DNA of 64,000 nt, from NCBI GenBank assembly GCA_941918925.1, contig OW799233.1:43948275-44012274 (forward strand), given 5' to 3'. The stretch's first letter is position 1, and every line of letters starts with the position of its first letter. A program made the translations under genes and the position numbers. The DNA comes from Phyto melanocephala. Lineage: Eukaryota; Arthropoda; Insecta; Diptera; Rhinophoridae. A model generated the notes under the pieces. The model saw only the letters and a list, made by a program, of their open reading frames with translations. It had not been told where the DNA came from and did no database searches. Below are positions 47,154-58,603 of this stretch, one piece after another.

Positions 47154-48610
47154 TATAATAATAAAACTATTAGAATTTGTATATAAATTTTATTAAACTA
47201 AAATACACCATTACTTTGTAAATGTTGGTATTATTTTTTAACACTTTAAGGTTAGGTTTTATAAAAATATAGATGCCCCTTGGAAAGAATTATTCTACGC
47301 TCCTGTTTATTTACAAATCTCCATCTTAAAAAACAAACTGCAAAAACAAAACAAACATAGATTTATGCCAAACATACATGAATACATATTTTTAATGGTT
47401 GATGGTTTTTAAAACACAACTTTGTAAAGTAAATCATATGAATAACAAAAAAAGCAAACATTTACAATTTATGGCTTAATTATAGAGTTGTGACTACTAT
47501 ACACATACATATGTATGTATATACATACATTAAAACATACATGAACCATGATGAAAATAGCCTTTTGTTTGAATTTCAAAATGTCCCTTTATGGGTACAC
47601 ATACATACTGACTAGTAAATAAGTTAACGGTAAAAGTGTTGCATTTTTTTCTATTTTTGTAAAAGTCTGACAAGAGTAGAGGAACTTTTTCAGCTAAAAA
47701 TATGTTCTTATATCTTTTGACAAAATAAAAAAAAATAAATTGGAATTTTTTAAATATTTGAGGGAGCAAGAATAAAAACAAACAAAAAATTCAAAAGTTT
47801 TGAAAAAAAATATAAGGAAAATCAAAGCCACCATATTAAATGTAAATATAAGTATGTAAATAAAACATTGATATGGCAACTCCGTCTAACTTTGTCCAAA
47901 CCAAGGTCCATTTAATAGACCTTGGTCCAAACAAAAATTAATTGATCGATTTTGGATTGCACCCACCCAAACTTTAGTTGGCATCAAACTACATTAAAAA
48001 GTTTTTGTCCGTCTAAACATATTGTTCGATACAAATGGATGAGCCTACCTTTTAGTGCAGTGCACGGGTTATCACAAATTTTGATTTTGTTTTGCCTTTG
48101 GCTTATATTTAATGAACAGTGAAAAAAAAATTGTTTTTATTTTTAATTTCTCCGTATAGTTTGAAAATTTCGATTATTATTCTACGCTTATTTCACAAAT
48201 TATAGACGATTTGAGTTGTAAGTTTTTTAATTAAGTCGAAGAGTGATCGAAATGATAAAAAAATAAGAATATTTTCCTGAATATATTCAGGTTTGCGCAC
48301 TAATCGTGCCACAAAAACAAAACATATGACTTCTGTGTAAATGTGTGTAATCGACTTATTTTTGAGCCAGTTACTATTTAGGATTATTCAAATGTATGCT
48401 TGGGATACTGAAAATATTTTAATAGTGCATCGGTACCATGCTTTGCAGTACTTCATTCCGTCCAAAGGGAATTTAGACCATTATGAGGTTGGTAAATATG
48501 AATGATAGAGTGGTTCAAAAAGTTATATCTTTACGTAGGTGAAAGGTGAAAGTACTTTGATTTTTATCAAACTCTCATTGTGAGTTGTTTTTATTAATAC
48601 AATCAAAATA
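47154..48610. other. A+T-rich intergenic DNA
   Basis: No gene recognised; short open frames only. A CATA tract lies near 47505-47530. Confidence 0.5.
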
Positions 48611-48718
48611 AGTAAAAACACTTTTTTTGGCTGTGCCAAATTTTTTATATCCATCATCAATTTTGTGTAGTACTTTTATGCTACAAAATTTGTTATTTTG
48701 TTAACAACTCTAATTACT
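48611..48718 (-). mobile_element. Divergent DINE-like fragment
   Basis: GGCTGTGCCAAATTTTTTAT and TTTTGTGTAGTACTTTTATG match the start of the 45165 element. Only the first 110 bp are present. Confidence 0.5.
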
Positions 48719-49029
48719 ACACGCAAAGAAAAAACATAATTGTGCCAATCGTAAGGATAGACCAACATACTATGATTGAATTGTGTTTGTTTGTGGTTTA
48801 AACATATAATGGTTGTCAGTTTTCATTATTATGATTACTTGAAGTATCATGCAATTATAATAATACAATTGCAAATGAAATGAAAATTTTTTGGTTTTTT
48901 CCTAGAGCAAATTATTATTTTTTGCTATTTGTTATGTACTTACCCTTATAAGACAATTTTTTACCGATTTTTTTATATGTTAACGTTTTGTTATTATTTA
49001 TTAAATATTTTTAGATAGAAAAACTCTCC

Positions 49030-49260
49030 TAAGGCTGAACACTGAACTTATACGGTGATGATGAGACCAATGATCACTTATGCTTTTGTTGTCTGGCGAC
49101 CTAAGGCCTCTCAGGGGACAATGAGGCGAAAGATGGCGTGGGCTAAGAGAATTGCTTGGTTGGTTATAAATGCTGAGATACGTACGACCCCAAACAAAAG
49201 TAATTCAGGCAAAGCTATGATTGCTGCCGTTAGACTTGAATTGCATGCCGTTGAATGAGT
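49030..49260 (+). mobile_element. LINE RT C-terminal remnant
   Basis: The stretch from 49055 reads MMRPMITYAFVVWRP, then AEIRTTPNKS. It aligns by eye with VVRPILTYGSLVWW...GAMRTSPSEA of the LOA-type element at 42412-45157. It is G+C-richer than its surroundings. Only this piece survives. Confidence 0.7.
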
Positions 49261-49735
49261 CAAATGAAAGTGTTCGAGATACCACATTGCACGCTCAAAT
49301 CGGATGGATGCTCGCACAATGAGTGCATTTATAGTGAAATCATTTATTTCTACTGATCTTTTATAGACGGAGGGCAGAAGCTGGTGTTTACTTACTTCAG
49401 TTCTTATTTTGCATTTCGAGACTGGGGGAATACGTGTCCGTTTATTAGGCAGACATGCTTGTTAAAAAAATGAAAATTCATATTTTCATACAACTTTCTT
49501 TAAACAAGTTTGTACCAAATTTTACTTTTTGTTCCAAATTTTCCAAAGCGTGATTTTTAAACCGCTTAAATTTCGAAAATTTAAAAAAACAAACAGCGAA
49601 TATAATATTTATTTGCGGCGATAAATGAATAACTGCCATTTACTTTTTATTGCCTGCGGTTACATCCTTCCGTGAGATAGTTTTGGGCAAACTTATTTTT
49701 TGCATTTCGAAAGGTATCTCAGGTCTTCCAGAGCT

Positions 49736-49990
49736 AGAATTGTGTATTGTCCCTATACACAAGAGACTTCACGTTTCCCCACACAAATAGTATTGTGAAG
49801 TTAAATCGCAAGTACGGTCCTTTGATGCCACTGGCCAACAAACCGCACCTAATAGAGAACATTGATAGCTCTCGAACTGACTCTGGCTGCTCTTGACAGT
49901 AAACTCCACTAATCTGTTTGTTGACGTACCCATTGAGCTCAAAATGAGCTTCGTCGCTAAAGACTATTTTTCGATAGAAACACATACATA
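49736..49990 (-). mobile_element. mariner transposase remnant with internal deletion
   Basis: The minus strand reads KIVFSDEAHFELNGYVNKQ, then CGLLASGIKGPY, then jumps to FVWGNVKSLVYRDN. The segment between (second and third catalytic Asp) is missing. rosa-like or a related mariner; dead. Confidence 0.8.
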
Positions 49991-49999
49991 TCTCACACA

Positions 50000-50838
50000 G
50001 TTCAAATTTTAGTTATAAGCATCCGAGCATTTTTCGTTTGTTAGTCTATTCCAATGTAAATTAAACTAGGTAACCTCAACTCATCAGCTGCTACTTTCCA
50101 TATGTAACAATTTCGTAAGTTCTCTTTCTTCTCCTGTAATTTACAATTTTCAAACTTTAAATACAAAAAAATTCTATCGAAAAATCTTCTCCCAATTGCT
50201 AATATATTTTGAGTGGTGGAAATCTTTTTTTGGACCTGCACAATTTTTTCTGTTAATAGTAAAATATTTGCATAACTTTTCTTAAGATTTATGGTGATAA
50301 CAAAACTTACACTAAAAAATAAATATCATCTTTACTTCGTTAGAAGCTATAAACGTCAGTTGTTAAGCAAACAAATATAAATTAAACGTCAATAACACAA
50401 AATATTAATAAAAACATTTCAAAAGCATACCTAAAGTTTTCCATTTATTAAAAAAATTACAGTTGAATAACATCCGGTGGCAACTTTTCGCCACCTTATT
50501 TCTATATACCCATGAAAGTAAACTTTTTTGGGTCAAATGCGTTGTTTTACTTCTTGTACCTGCTATTTTAAACAATTCAGTTATATATTATGTAATAAAT
50601 TAGTTATTTTTATGTTACTATTCCAATATTCATACATATATCAAAAAATGTTTGGCTTATCAAGAACTTATCGAAAATTTTTTATTAAAAGAAAAATAAA
50701 CAAAAATTTAAGAAAGATTCTCGAAAAAAACGTATGTTTATTAAAAACCATATGTTAAATACTTCCCAAAAACAATTAATAATTAAGTTACAAAAATAAA
50801 TAAAAATGCTACCAAATACAAGAATAGCAAAAATTTAA
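50000..50838. other. Intergenic DNA, no gene seen
   Basis: A+T-rich; it contains the 3' flank of the minus-strand gene that follows. Confidence 0.45.
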
Positions 50839-53800
50839 TTAACGTTGTGACATTAAACTGGAATTTGTATAAATTGTTACATTTTCTTCCACATTGCGAG
50901 GCCTTAAAATAATACCACCACCATCTACATCCTCTTCACGTGCCGATCGTCCTGATAGCCATTTTACAGTTAAGAATATAGTAAAACATATTAGTACATA
51001 AATGGTTATAGTGGCAAACACCTGTAAAATGATAACAGAAACAACCTTTGGGTTCACATTCAATAAAACCAACCATTTTTTTACGAAAATGTTTCTTGAC
51101 AACTTACTATAAGAAGACCATGGCATAGACCCTTCAACCAGGCAGGATTATTTTCATGATTATCATTCGGCCAGTTTTGTGAACCATTGAGAAAATCTTG
51201 GGCAAATAGATGCGTATATTCTTGAAGCGATGTATCATTATAATTTGCTACGGCCTTATAAAAACAAAAAATAAAATTGGTATTATAAAGAAAGGTATAA
51301 ACTAAATAAAAAAATTTTATCAACTGAAGGCCCCGGCGAGATTCGAACTCACGATCTCCTGTTTACTAGACAGGCGCTTTAACCAACTAAGCCACGGCGC
51401 CCTGTTGACACATTGGTGTAAAATTTCTACTTTGAAAGTTATCATTGTTGCCATATAAAAGTGTTTATCTCATAAGCTCTTTCTTTTTTAAATGTATACA
51501 ATGATTCAATTAACACTATTATTACCTTCAGCGTTTTTATATGTGTAAATTATTTTTACGTTTTTTATTTGCTTACCTTAAGCTGTTTTTTCTTATTTGT
51601 CTTATATTCCCACATACTAATGTCATCTTCTGAATTTTTTCCATGTAAAATAATTCTTGTGTCGACACATTCATTAGCAAAAATATCATATAACTGAAAT
51701 ATATTAAAAATAATAGATATATTAAATTATATTATTATTTAAACTTTAAAATTAGCTGTATCAATATTTGTTTTAATTTTGAAACCTAGATTTTTTATAC
51801 ATTATATATTGGAGGCTTATTTGACAAATTTCAGTGCAACAGCTGTCAAATAAGCCTTTAATAAACCAAAAATATTTTTTATGAATACGGCACTTATACA
51901 TTAATCATTTCCGACCCAATAAGTATATCAACTTTAAGAAGCCCCCTCATGTTTTACAGATCTGTGTATGTGTGTAGATTTATTGGGAAATGAGTCGTTA
52001 TTGAAATTTACCACAATTGCCTGGAAACTTTCTGAGATATAAGCAAATAACCACGGCCACCTCTGTTTTTTCACATATTTTTAACATAAAATGTAACCTT
52101 TTTTTAGACCTGGAAAAATTGATAGACACGTTTGTTACTAATTATAGATACGATATACATCTATACAGCTATCAAAAAAATTAACAAATCAGTCTCTAGT
52201 CAGTAAATTTATAGGTAAAAATTATTAAGAAAAATATTTTTTTATACAATTGTATATTAAGAATATCAAAACATTTTTGGACACACTAGTGCTTAAAGCT
52301 GTAACCCCGAAAATTATTCCTGAAAAAAACTAGCAAAACGTTTAAAAATAACTGAGATATAAGTACAAAAGAAAACTGATTTAGATTTTCCTAAAATTTA
52401 CAAACGAAAATAAGCTTTTTCAACTTTTAGAGAACCGATAAGGTCAATATTGTTATCAACTGAGAAGACTTGACACAAAAAGTGTAAAATTGTGTCTGAA
52501 ACAAAATGACGGACAATTTGTTTTTTTTTTTTTTTGTCTCCAGTAATATGGGTATCACATAAAGTGGCTTTTCTAGTAGAACACAGTTAACTATGTCAAA
52601 ATACAAAATTAAAGATGGCGTCAAAAATAATAAAGCAAAAATATTAAATCTGATATTTACGTAACGATGCTGTTAGTGTACCTATAGGTATAATGGTGAA
52701 GGGTATAATGCTGTTTTGCTGTTTTTTCTTATTTGTCTTATATTCCCACATACTAATGTCATCTTCTGAATTTTTTCCATGTAAAATAATTCTTGTGTCG
52801 ACACATTCATTAGCAAAAATATCATAAAACTGAAATATATTAAAAATAATAGGTATATTAAATGATATTATTATTTAAACTTTAAAATTAGCTGTATCAA
52901 TATTTGTTTTAATTTTGAAACCTAGATTTTTTATACATTATATATTGGAGGCTTATTTGACAAATTTCAGTGCAACAGCCGTCAAATAAGCCTTTAATAA
53001 ACCAAAAAATATTTTTTATGAATACGGCACTTATACATTAATCATTTCCGACCCAGTAAGTATATCAACTTTAAGAAGCCCCCTCATGTTTTACAGATCT
53101 GTGTATGTGTGTAGATTTATTGGGAAATGAGTCGTTATTGAAATTTAGCACAATTGCCTGGAAACTTTTTGAGATATAAGCAAATAAACACGGCTACCTC
53201 TGTTTTTTCACATATTTTTAACATAAAATGTAACCTTTTTTTAGACCTGGAAAAATTGATAGACACGTTTGTTACTACTTATAGATACGATATACACATA
53301 TGTAGGGCTATCAAAAAAAAAATTGACAAATCAGTCTCTAGTCAGTAAATTTATAAGTAAAAATTATTAAGAAAAATATTTTTTTATACAATTGTATATT
53401 AAGAATATCAAAACATTTTTGGACACACAAGTGCTTATAGCTGTAACCTCAAAAATTATTCCTGAAAAAAACTAGCAAAACGTTTAAAAATAACTGAGAT
53501 ATAAGCACAAAAGGAAACTGCTTTAGATTTTCCTAAAATTTACAAACGAAAATAAACTTTTTCAACTTTTAGAGAACCGATAAGGTCAATATTGTTATCA
53601 ACTGAGAAGACTTGACACTAAAAGTGTAAAATTCTAGATGGTGTCTGAAACAAAATGACGGACAATTTGTTTTTTTTTTTGTCTCCAGTAATATGGGTTT
53701 CACATAAAGTGGCTTTTCTAGTAGAACACAGTTAACTATAGGTTCGTTCGAGAACTCACAAATTTGTACGAATTTGTAAAAATTTTTACTGCATTTTACG

Positions 53801-55484
53801 AAATTGCGTTCGTTTACAGAAATTTGTAGTAAATGAGAGCACAAATAGAGAGCGAAAAGTGACAGTTCTTGACTGAGTATTTGCAAATTTTTACAACAGA
53901 AATTTCTTGCAGTAAGATTTAGCAAAACCAAACAAAAAACATATGATTCAAAAGGTAAACAAACAAATGTAAGCAAACAAAAAGTATACAATTTGTGAAA
54001 AAAAGGAAAATCCAAACAAAAGTGCAAAATATTATTAAATTTAAATTGTTTGTGAAATAAAGTTAGTTAACAATGTCTACAGATGAAAGAATGGAACTGC
54101 CTGAATCTGGCGCAGGTATACATACTTAAATACATATTTGCACATATGTATGTATGTACATAGTTCCCAATAAACTTTATTTATTTGCCATCAGCTGTTG
54201 CTTCAATCTTACGAATTTTTACAAATGTCTGTTCGAGTACTTTTTTGGACAAATTCTCTTTTTGAGAGTAAAATTTTCAATTTACTAAATAATTACTCAT
54301 TTACTACAAAGTGCAGTAAAAGTACTCGAACGAACCTTATGTCAAAATACAAAATTAAAGATGGCGTCAAAAATAATAAAGCAAAAATATTAAATCTGAT
54401 ATTTACGTAACGATGCTGTTATTGTACCTATAGGTATAATGGGTGAAGGGTATAATGTTTATTAAGTTAATGATTTCAACTGTACCTGATATTTTTCCAT
54501 AAATCGTGGAACAAATTCACATTTTTCCGAAGTATCATTGTAGAAATTACGCAAACCAAAATAACGCTCCCTACAATCAACGGGTGTACAATTTTTAAAA
54601 TAGTCTTTATCCCAGCTTTTACAATCTACATAATCTTTTCCTGAAATATAAAAAAAAAAACTTATATAGTTGTAAAAAAAACATTCTAAATAATAAAAGC
54701 TAAAGTTTAAAAAGCATTTTCTTGGCATTATACTAACGTTTTGTTAACGTACGACCCTCTGGATCTAAAATTTTAAATCTAGTATCAAATTTAATAAATT
54801 GTTTAATAGTGTATTCTTCATTTTGGGAATTTCCATAGATTATAGCAATTGGACAGACACCTACACGATTATATAAAGACTGAAATAATACACAATAATA
54901 AAAATTATACATTTAAACCGATTTTAATTAAATATAAAACTTACTACTGTGGGCCATATTAAAGACACCACCTCAATACCTCCAGGTCTTATAAAACCAA
55001 AGTCACCACCCACTATACGACCCATCTTTTAAATTATAAAAAATTGATAAAAAGTTAAGACTTGTTACATACATACATATATCTAATTAATTTACTTTGC
55101 CGAGAGTTTCCATTGGAGTTACTTTTACACAACAATATCCGTTTGCTCTTACACGAATTTTTAATGCTTCCTTAACTGAGTTTTCAAGAGTGATATCTAC
55201 AGTATTTAATATTTTTTTAAGCGAATTAAATTGTTTGTAGCATACTAGTTAAGTATTAAAATTGCTTCCAAAATTTCTTAATTTTAACTCAAAATACAAA
55301 ACAGGATTGATTCTTTCAATATTTATTTTACCAAATATTAATCCAATATCCTTTGGTCTAGGTATTCTAATGCTTATTTGAATAACTCTGATTGATCCCA
55401 ACGCTTTGTTTATATATACCAAAAATATAAGGAGCAACCATAAAAGACAGCTAATTAAAAATAAAAAATAAAGAATTTATACAT
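50839..55484 (-). CDS. Unrecognised spliced membrane glycoprotein-like protein
   Basis: Exons (high to low coordinates): 55484-55266 (tentative), 55196-55096, 55025-54945, 54879-54753, 54640-54486, 51693-51577, 51254-51108, 51021-50839. The last seven join in one frame (302 codons plus stop) through good GT/AG sites. The first exon starts ATG at 55484 and gives a long hydrophobic signal-anchor stretch (ending LLWLLLIFLVYIN), but needs one extra T in a T run near 55453-55474, and its join to 55196 fits phase only with a GC donor (55265-55264). The middle is Cys-rich with N-X-S/T sites (NDTS, NGS). A second hydrophobic segment (ITIYVLICFTIFLTVKW) lies about 43 residues before the C-terminus. 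Two membrane segments with an outside, glycosylated domain are inferred. No family recognised. Confidence 0.75.
51328..51401 (-). tRNA. tRNA-Thr(AGT) inside an intron
   Basis: Intact 74-nt copy identical to the others, within the 322-nt intron 51255-51576 of the membrane-protein gene and on the same strand. A T7 run lies about 10-17 nt past the 3' end. Confidence 0.95.
51581..52710. repeat. Tandem duplication, unit A
   Basis: Contains most of the 51577-51693 exon (all but the last bases and the donor), adjacent intron, a Harbinger-MITE relic (51808-51893) and a DINE-like fragment ending GTGAAGGGTATAATG. Unit B (52717-54455) repeats it at roughly 96-97% identity by eye. Confidence 0.9.
52717..54455. 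repeat. Tandem duplication, unit B, with dead exon copy and TIR insertion
   Basis: Begins inside the exon (CTGTTTTTTCTTATTTGTCT), so this exon copy (to about 52831 on the minus strand) keeps its 3' splice site but has lost its GTAAGC donor and last codons. Otherwise it parallels unit A and is longer by the 598-bp element at 53740-54337. Unit B runs on into the gene's ordinary intron at its right end, so the duplication arose within this intron. Confidence 0.9.
53740..54337 (+). mobile_element. 598-bp TIR element, internally deleted, with exon-intron remnant
   Basis: Absent from unit A, so the borders are exact: AGGTTCGTTCGAG...CTCGAACGAACCT, flanked by TAT on both sides where unit A has one TAT. 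Inside is ATG at 54073 with 15 codons (MSTDERMELPESGAG-like), then GTATAC as donor and a polypyrimidine-AG (TTTATTTGCCATCAG) about 80 nt on. This looks like the first exon and intron of a transposase gene whose body is deleted. The family is not identified. Confidence 0.85.
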
Positions 55485-56093
55485 GAGTAAATTATAAGAA
55501 GAAACCCTTTTGTTAAATTCTCCTTTTATATCCGATTTGTGATTCTTTATTTTTGAAATAAAATATTTATTTAAATTTTTTTTTAAATTTTTATATTCAG
55601 GGAGTTTTCTTAAATTAATACATAATTATTTTAATTGATTTGTTTTATTGATTGATTTTAGTTTTCTTATAAGATTTTTTTTACCAATTTAATATTGTTT
55701 TAGAATATATGTAAAAAAAAGAAAACGTATTATTTAGCATATTTTCAATAATAATTTTTTATTTAGAATCACTTTTTTATGCGACTTTTAAAAATATTAT
55801 AAATTTTTAACTGTATATTGTATTTATTTACACTAAAATTTGTGTAAACGTTTTAAATTCTCTTGTTAAGCTGCAACTAATAAAAATTTAATGCAAAAAA
55901 TTGTCTTGATTCAAGTCGACAGCGATGAGGCTACAAAAATATTGACTGGCGGCAACTAGCCGCTGACTTTAAGCCAGTCGGCTTGGTTCTCTGTTTATTT
56001 TCTTGTTATTAAACTTTTTTTTAATTTTTAGCAAAACCCTAAAATATAATTTTTATATTTAATTTAAATAATCCTTTAAATAGTATATGAAAC
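55485..56093. promoter_or_regulatory. Intergenic region between divergent genes
   Basis: 609 bp separate the start of the minus-strand gene from the FntB start, so it should hold both promoters. No TATA box is convincing. A palindromic stretch lies at 55944-55979 (GACTGGC ... GCCAGTC with an inner GGCGGC/GCCGCT), the only G+C-rich part. Confidence 0.45.
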
Positions 56094-57653
56094 ATGGAAG
56101 ACGATGCATTGGAATTTCGTGATTTTAATTTAATAAAAAACTTTAAATTTGATGATGAAAAAGTATCGACTGTTACTTCAAGGGAACAGGTGTGTGATAT
56201 TGTTTTCATGTTTGTTGTTTTGATCTTTATAAGAAAAAAGGTGTTTTTAGCAAAAAACGGAAAATTCTATAGAGAAATATTTCGATCGCTTTCAACAAAA
56301 TGTAATGGACAAACACCTTACACGTTATTATAGAGGTGAACACCAAAGATTTCTTGAAAATATGTTGCATCGTTTGCCTTGTAATTATGAGTGTTTAGAC
56401 AGCAGTAGGCCTTGGTGTATATATTGGATTTTACAAGCTGGCCATGTATTGAATTTTACATTTTCGCCCGAGACGTTGGAACAAGTAGTACAATTCTTAG
56501 TCAAGTAGGTGTTAAAATTTATAGAAATACAAAAATTAATTTTATGATTTTTAAATTACATTTTAAGATGTCGTCATCCTCAAGGTGGGTTTGCTGGAGG
56601 CCCAGGCCAATATCCCCATTTGGCTCCCACCTACGCTGCAGTCAATAGTTTAGCCATGATTGGTACGCCGAGTGCCTATCGAGCAATTGATCGGGATTCT
56701 TTGGAACGATTCCTCTTTGCGGTCAGAGAACCAGACGGTTCTTTCCGACTTCATGTAGATGGTGAATGTGACGTACGTGGTGCCTACTGTGCCGTATCAG
56801 TAGCTAAACTTACTAATATGCCGCAGTCAACGTTAAGTAAACTATTTTACAATACCGGAGATTGGATTGCTAGCTGTCAAACATATGAAGGTGGTTTTGG
56901 TGGTGCTCCTGATCTAGAGGCTCATGGTGGTTACACTTTTTGCGGAATAGCTGCTTTGGCTCTTCTTAATGAAGGGTACAAATGTGACCAGGAGCAATTA
57001 CTGGTAAATAAAAATTAAAAATGCTACTGCAATATATTTTAATAATATTTTTTCAATAGAATTGGACCTTGCAGCGACAAATGTCTTATGAAGGAGGATT
57101 TCAGGGACGCACTAATAAATTAGTGGATGGTTGCTATTCATTTTGGGTCGGAGCTACTATACCCATAACACAGGCTATTATGGCAAATGATGGTAAACCC
57201 ATTTCAAGGTCACTATTTGATGTGGGAGCCTTGCAAGAATACATTTTGCTGTGTTGTCAAAAGCCCAATGGTGGTCTAATAGATAAACCCGGAAAGCAAG
57301 TCTATTTAAATTTAAAATTTTGTTTAAAAAAGTTATTTTTATTATTTTTCTGCAGACCTCAAGATCTTTATCACACTTGCTATACGTTGAGTGGTATTGC
57401 AATAGCTCAACATTCGGAATCAGCTTCAAATCCTGCCATATTAGGTGATCCTATTAACGAACTTATGCCTACTCATCCTCTTTTTAATGTCTCACCGCAG
57501 GCAGTTGTTTATACTACACAATTTTATGAACAATTAAATAAGTTACGTTCCTGTACACAATTTGGTAATGGTTCCCTAGACGCTGATGATGACGAGAATA
57601 TTAGTGAGGATCTGCTAGAGAAAAACCCCTCTTCAGTTAGTTCAACAAATTAA
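56094..57653 (+). CDS. FntB: Protein farnesyltransferase beta subunit
   Basis: Five exons: 56094-56189, 56251-56504, 56568-57003, 57060-57295, 57356-57653; 439 codons plus stop, all joins in phase. It is the catalytic subunit that, with the alpha subunit, attaches farnesyl to CaaX cysteines in the cytosol. The PPTase-beta repeats are clear: CLDSSRPWCIYWIL, FAGGPGQYPHLAPTYAAVNS, ECDVRGAYC, EAHGGYTFCGIAAL, YEGGFQGRTNKLVDGCYSFW, PQDLYHTCYTLSGIAIAQ. Zinc ligands are expected at D285, C287 and H347 by analogy with the mammalian enzyme. The match is to FTase beta rather than geranylgeranyltransferases. Intron 4 (57296-57355) uses a GC donor (A|GCAAGT). Kozak context AACATGG; AATAAA at 57655-57660. 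Confidence 0.97.
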
Positions 57654-58603
57654 AAATAAACTAGTTTCTATCCAAATCATAAAAGTAATAATGCAATGAT
57701 GTATAGAAATTTTTACCTGTATTTTATATACTGCATACTTTTGGTCAGATTTTTTAAATGTATATGTACTTGGCAAGTGCGTAAAAAATACTTAACTTTT
57801 TCGTAAAACCAAGATCTAAAAGAAAGAATTATTTTCTATTAAAAAAAAATATAAATGTAAAATTGATATAAATGTTATTTTCTTAAAAATTAAATTTGAG
57901 TTTTAATTATAACCCAAGTGTATTAAAAGTCAATACACCTTGATTATCACATAGAAAAAATTAAAAAATATAAAGACAGGTAAGCAATTTTCATATCGAA
58001 TGAAACCGTATTGCCGTCAAGTACCTATATGAAAAAATAGTTTTAAAATAATGCTTTGTGCAACTATATAACGGTGGTCAAATTTTAGTTATTGTCTTCG
58101 TAAATGAAAAAAAAAATTTTATACAAACAACATAATATTGGTGAAGTTTTAAGCAAAAACATATATATTGGCTATTTTGCTTTAGAATTTTACGGAATAT
58201 AGAAAAAGATATCTGACAACCCTGGCTAACGAAATATGGTTTATCTTTTTTAAGGGTGGTGTTTATAAACGAGCTGTCAAACTACACTTATAACTAACAT
58301 TTCTCTTAATCACCTTATGCCTCGAAATTTCAAACTCTATATATAAAAAATTAAAACAAAATATCCATTTGCTATTGATATCACCCTACGTCACACAAAA
58401 ATTAATATTTTGTATTAGGTTTATGTTGTAGTTCGCGCATCTTTTGACCGGTTTTTGCTCACATTTATTTGCTTGGCGCCTTTTCATGAAAGGTTTTTGT
58501 TTATTTATTTACATACATAAAATCGAATTTGTCAATAACTGAGAACATTTTGTTCTTATTTCAATAAAAAAACTTTTGGTTGCAAAATTTTAAAGTGTAA
58601 AAA
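57654..58603. promoter_or_regulatory. 3' flank of FntB and promoter region of the J-protein gene
   Basis: The FntB poly(A) signal AATAAA overlaps the region's start (57655-57660). The remaining A+T-rich DNA must contain the promoter of the 58604 gene; no core motif is convincing. No other gene seen. Confidence 0.4.

Noticed and set aside
52717..52831. Alternative exon of the membrane-protein gene
   Set aside because: The duplicated copy has no splice donor, so it cannot be an internal exon.
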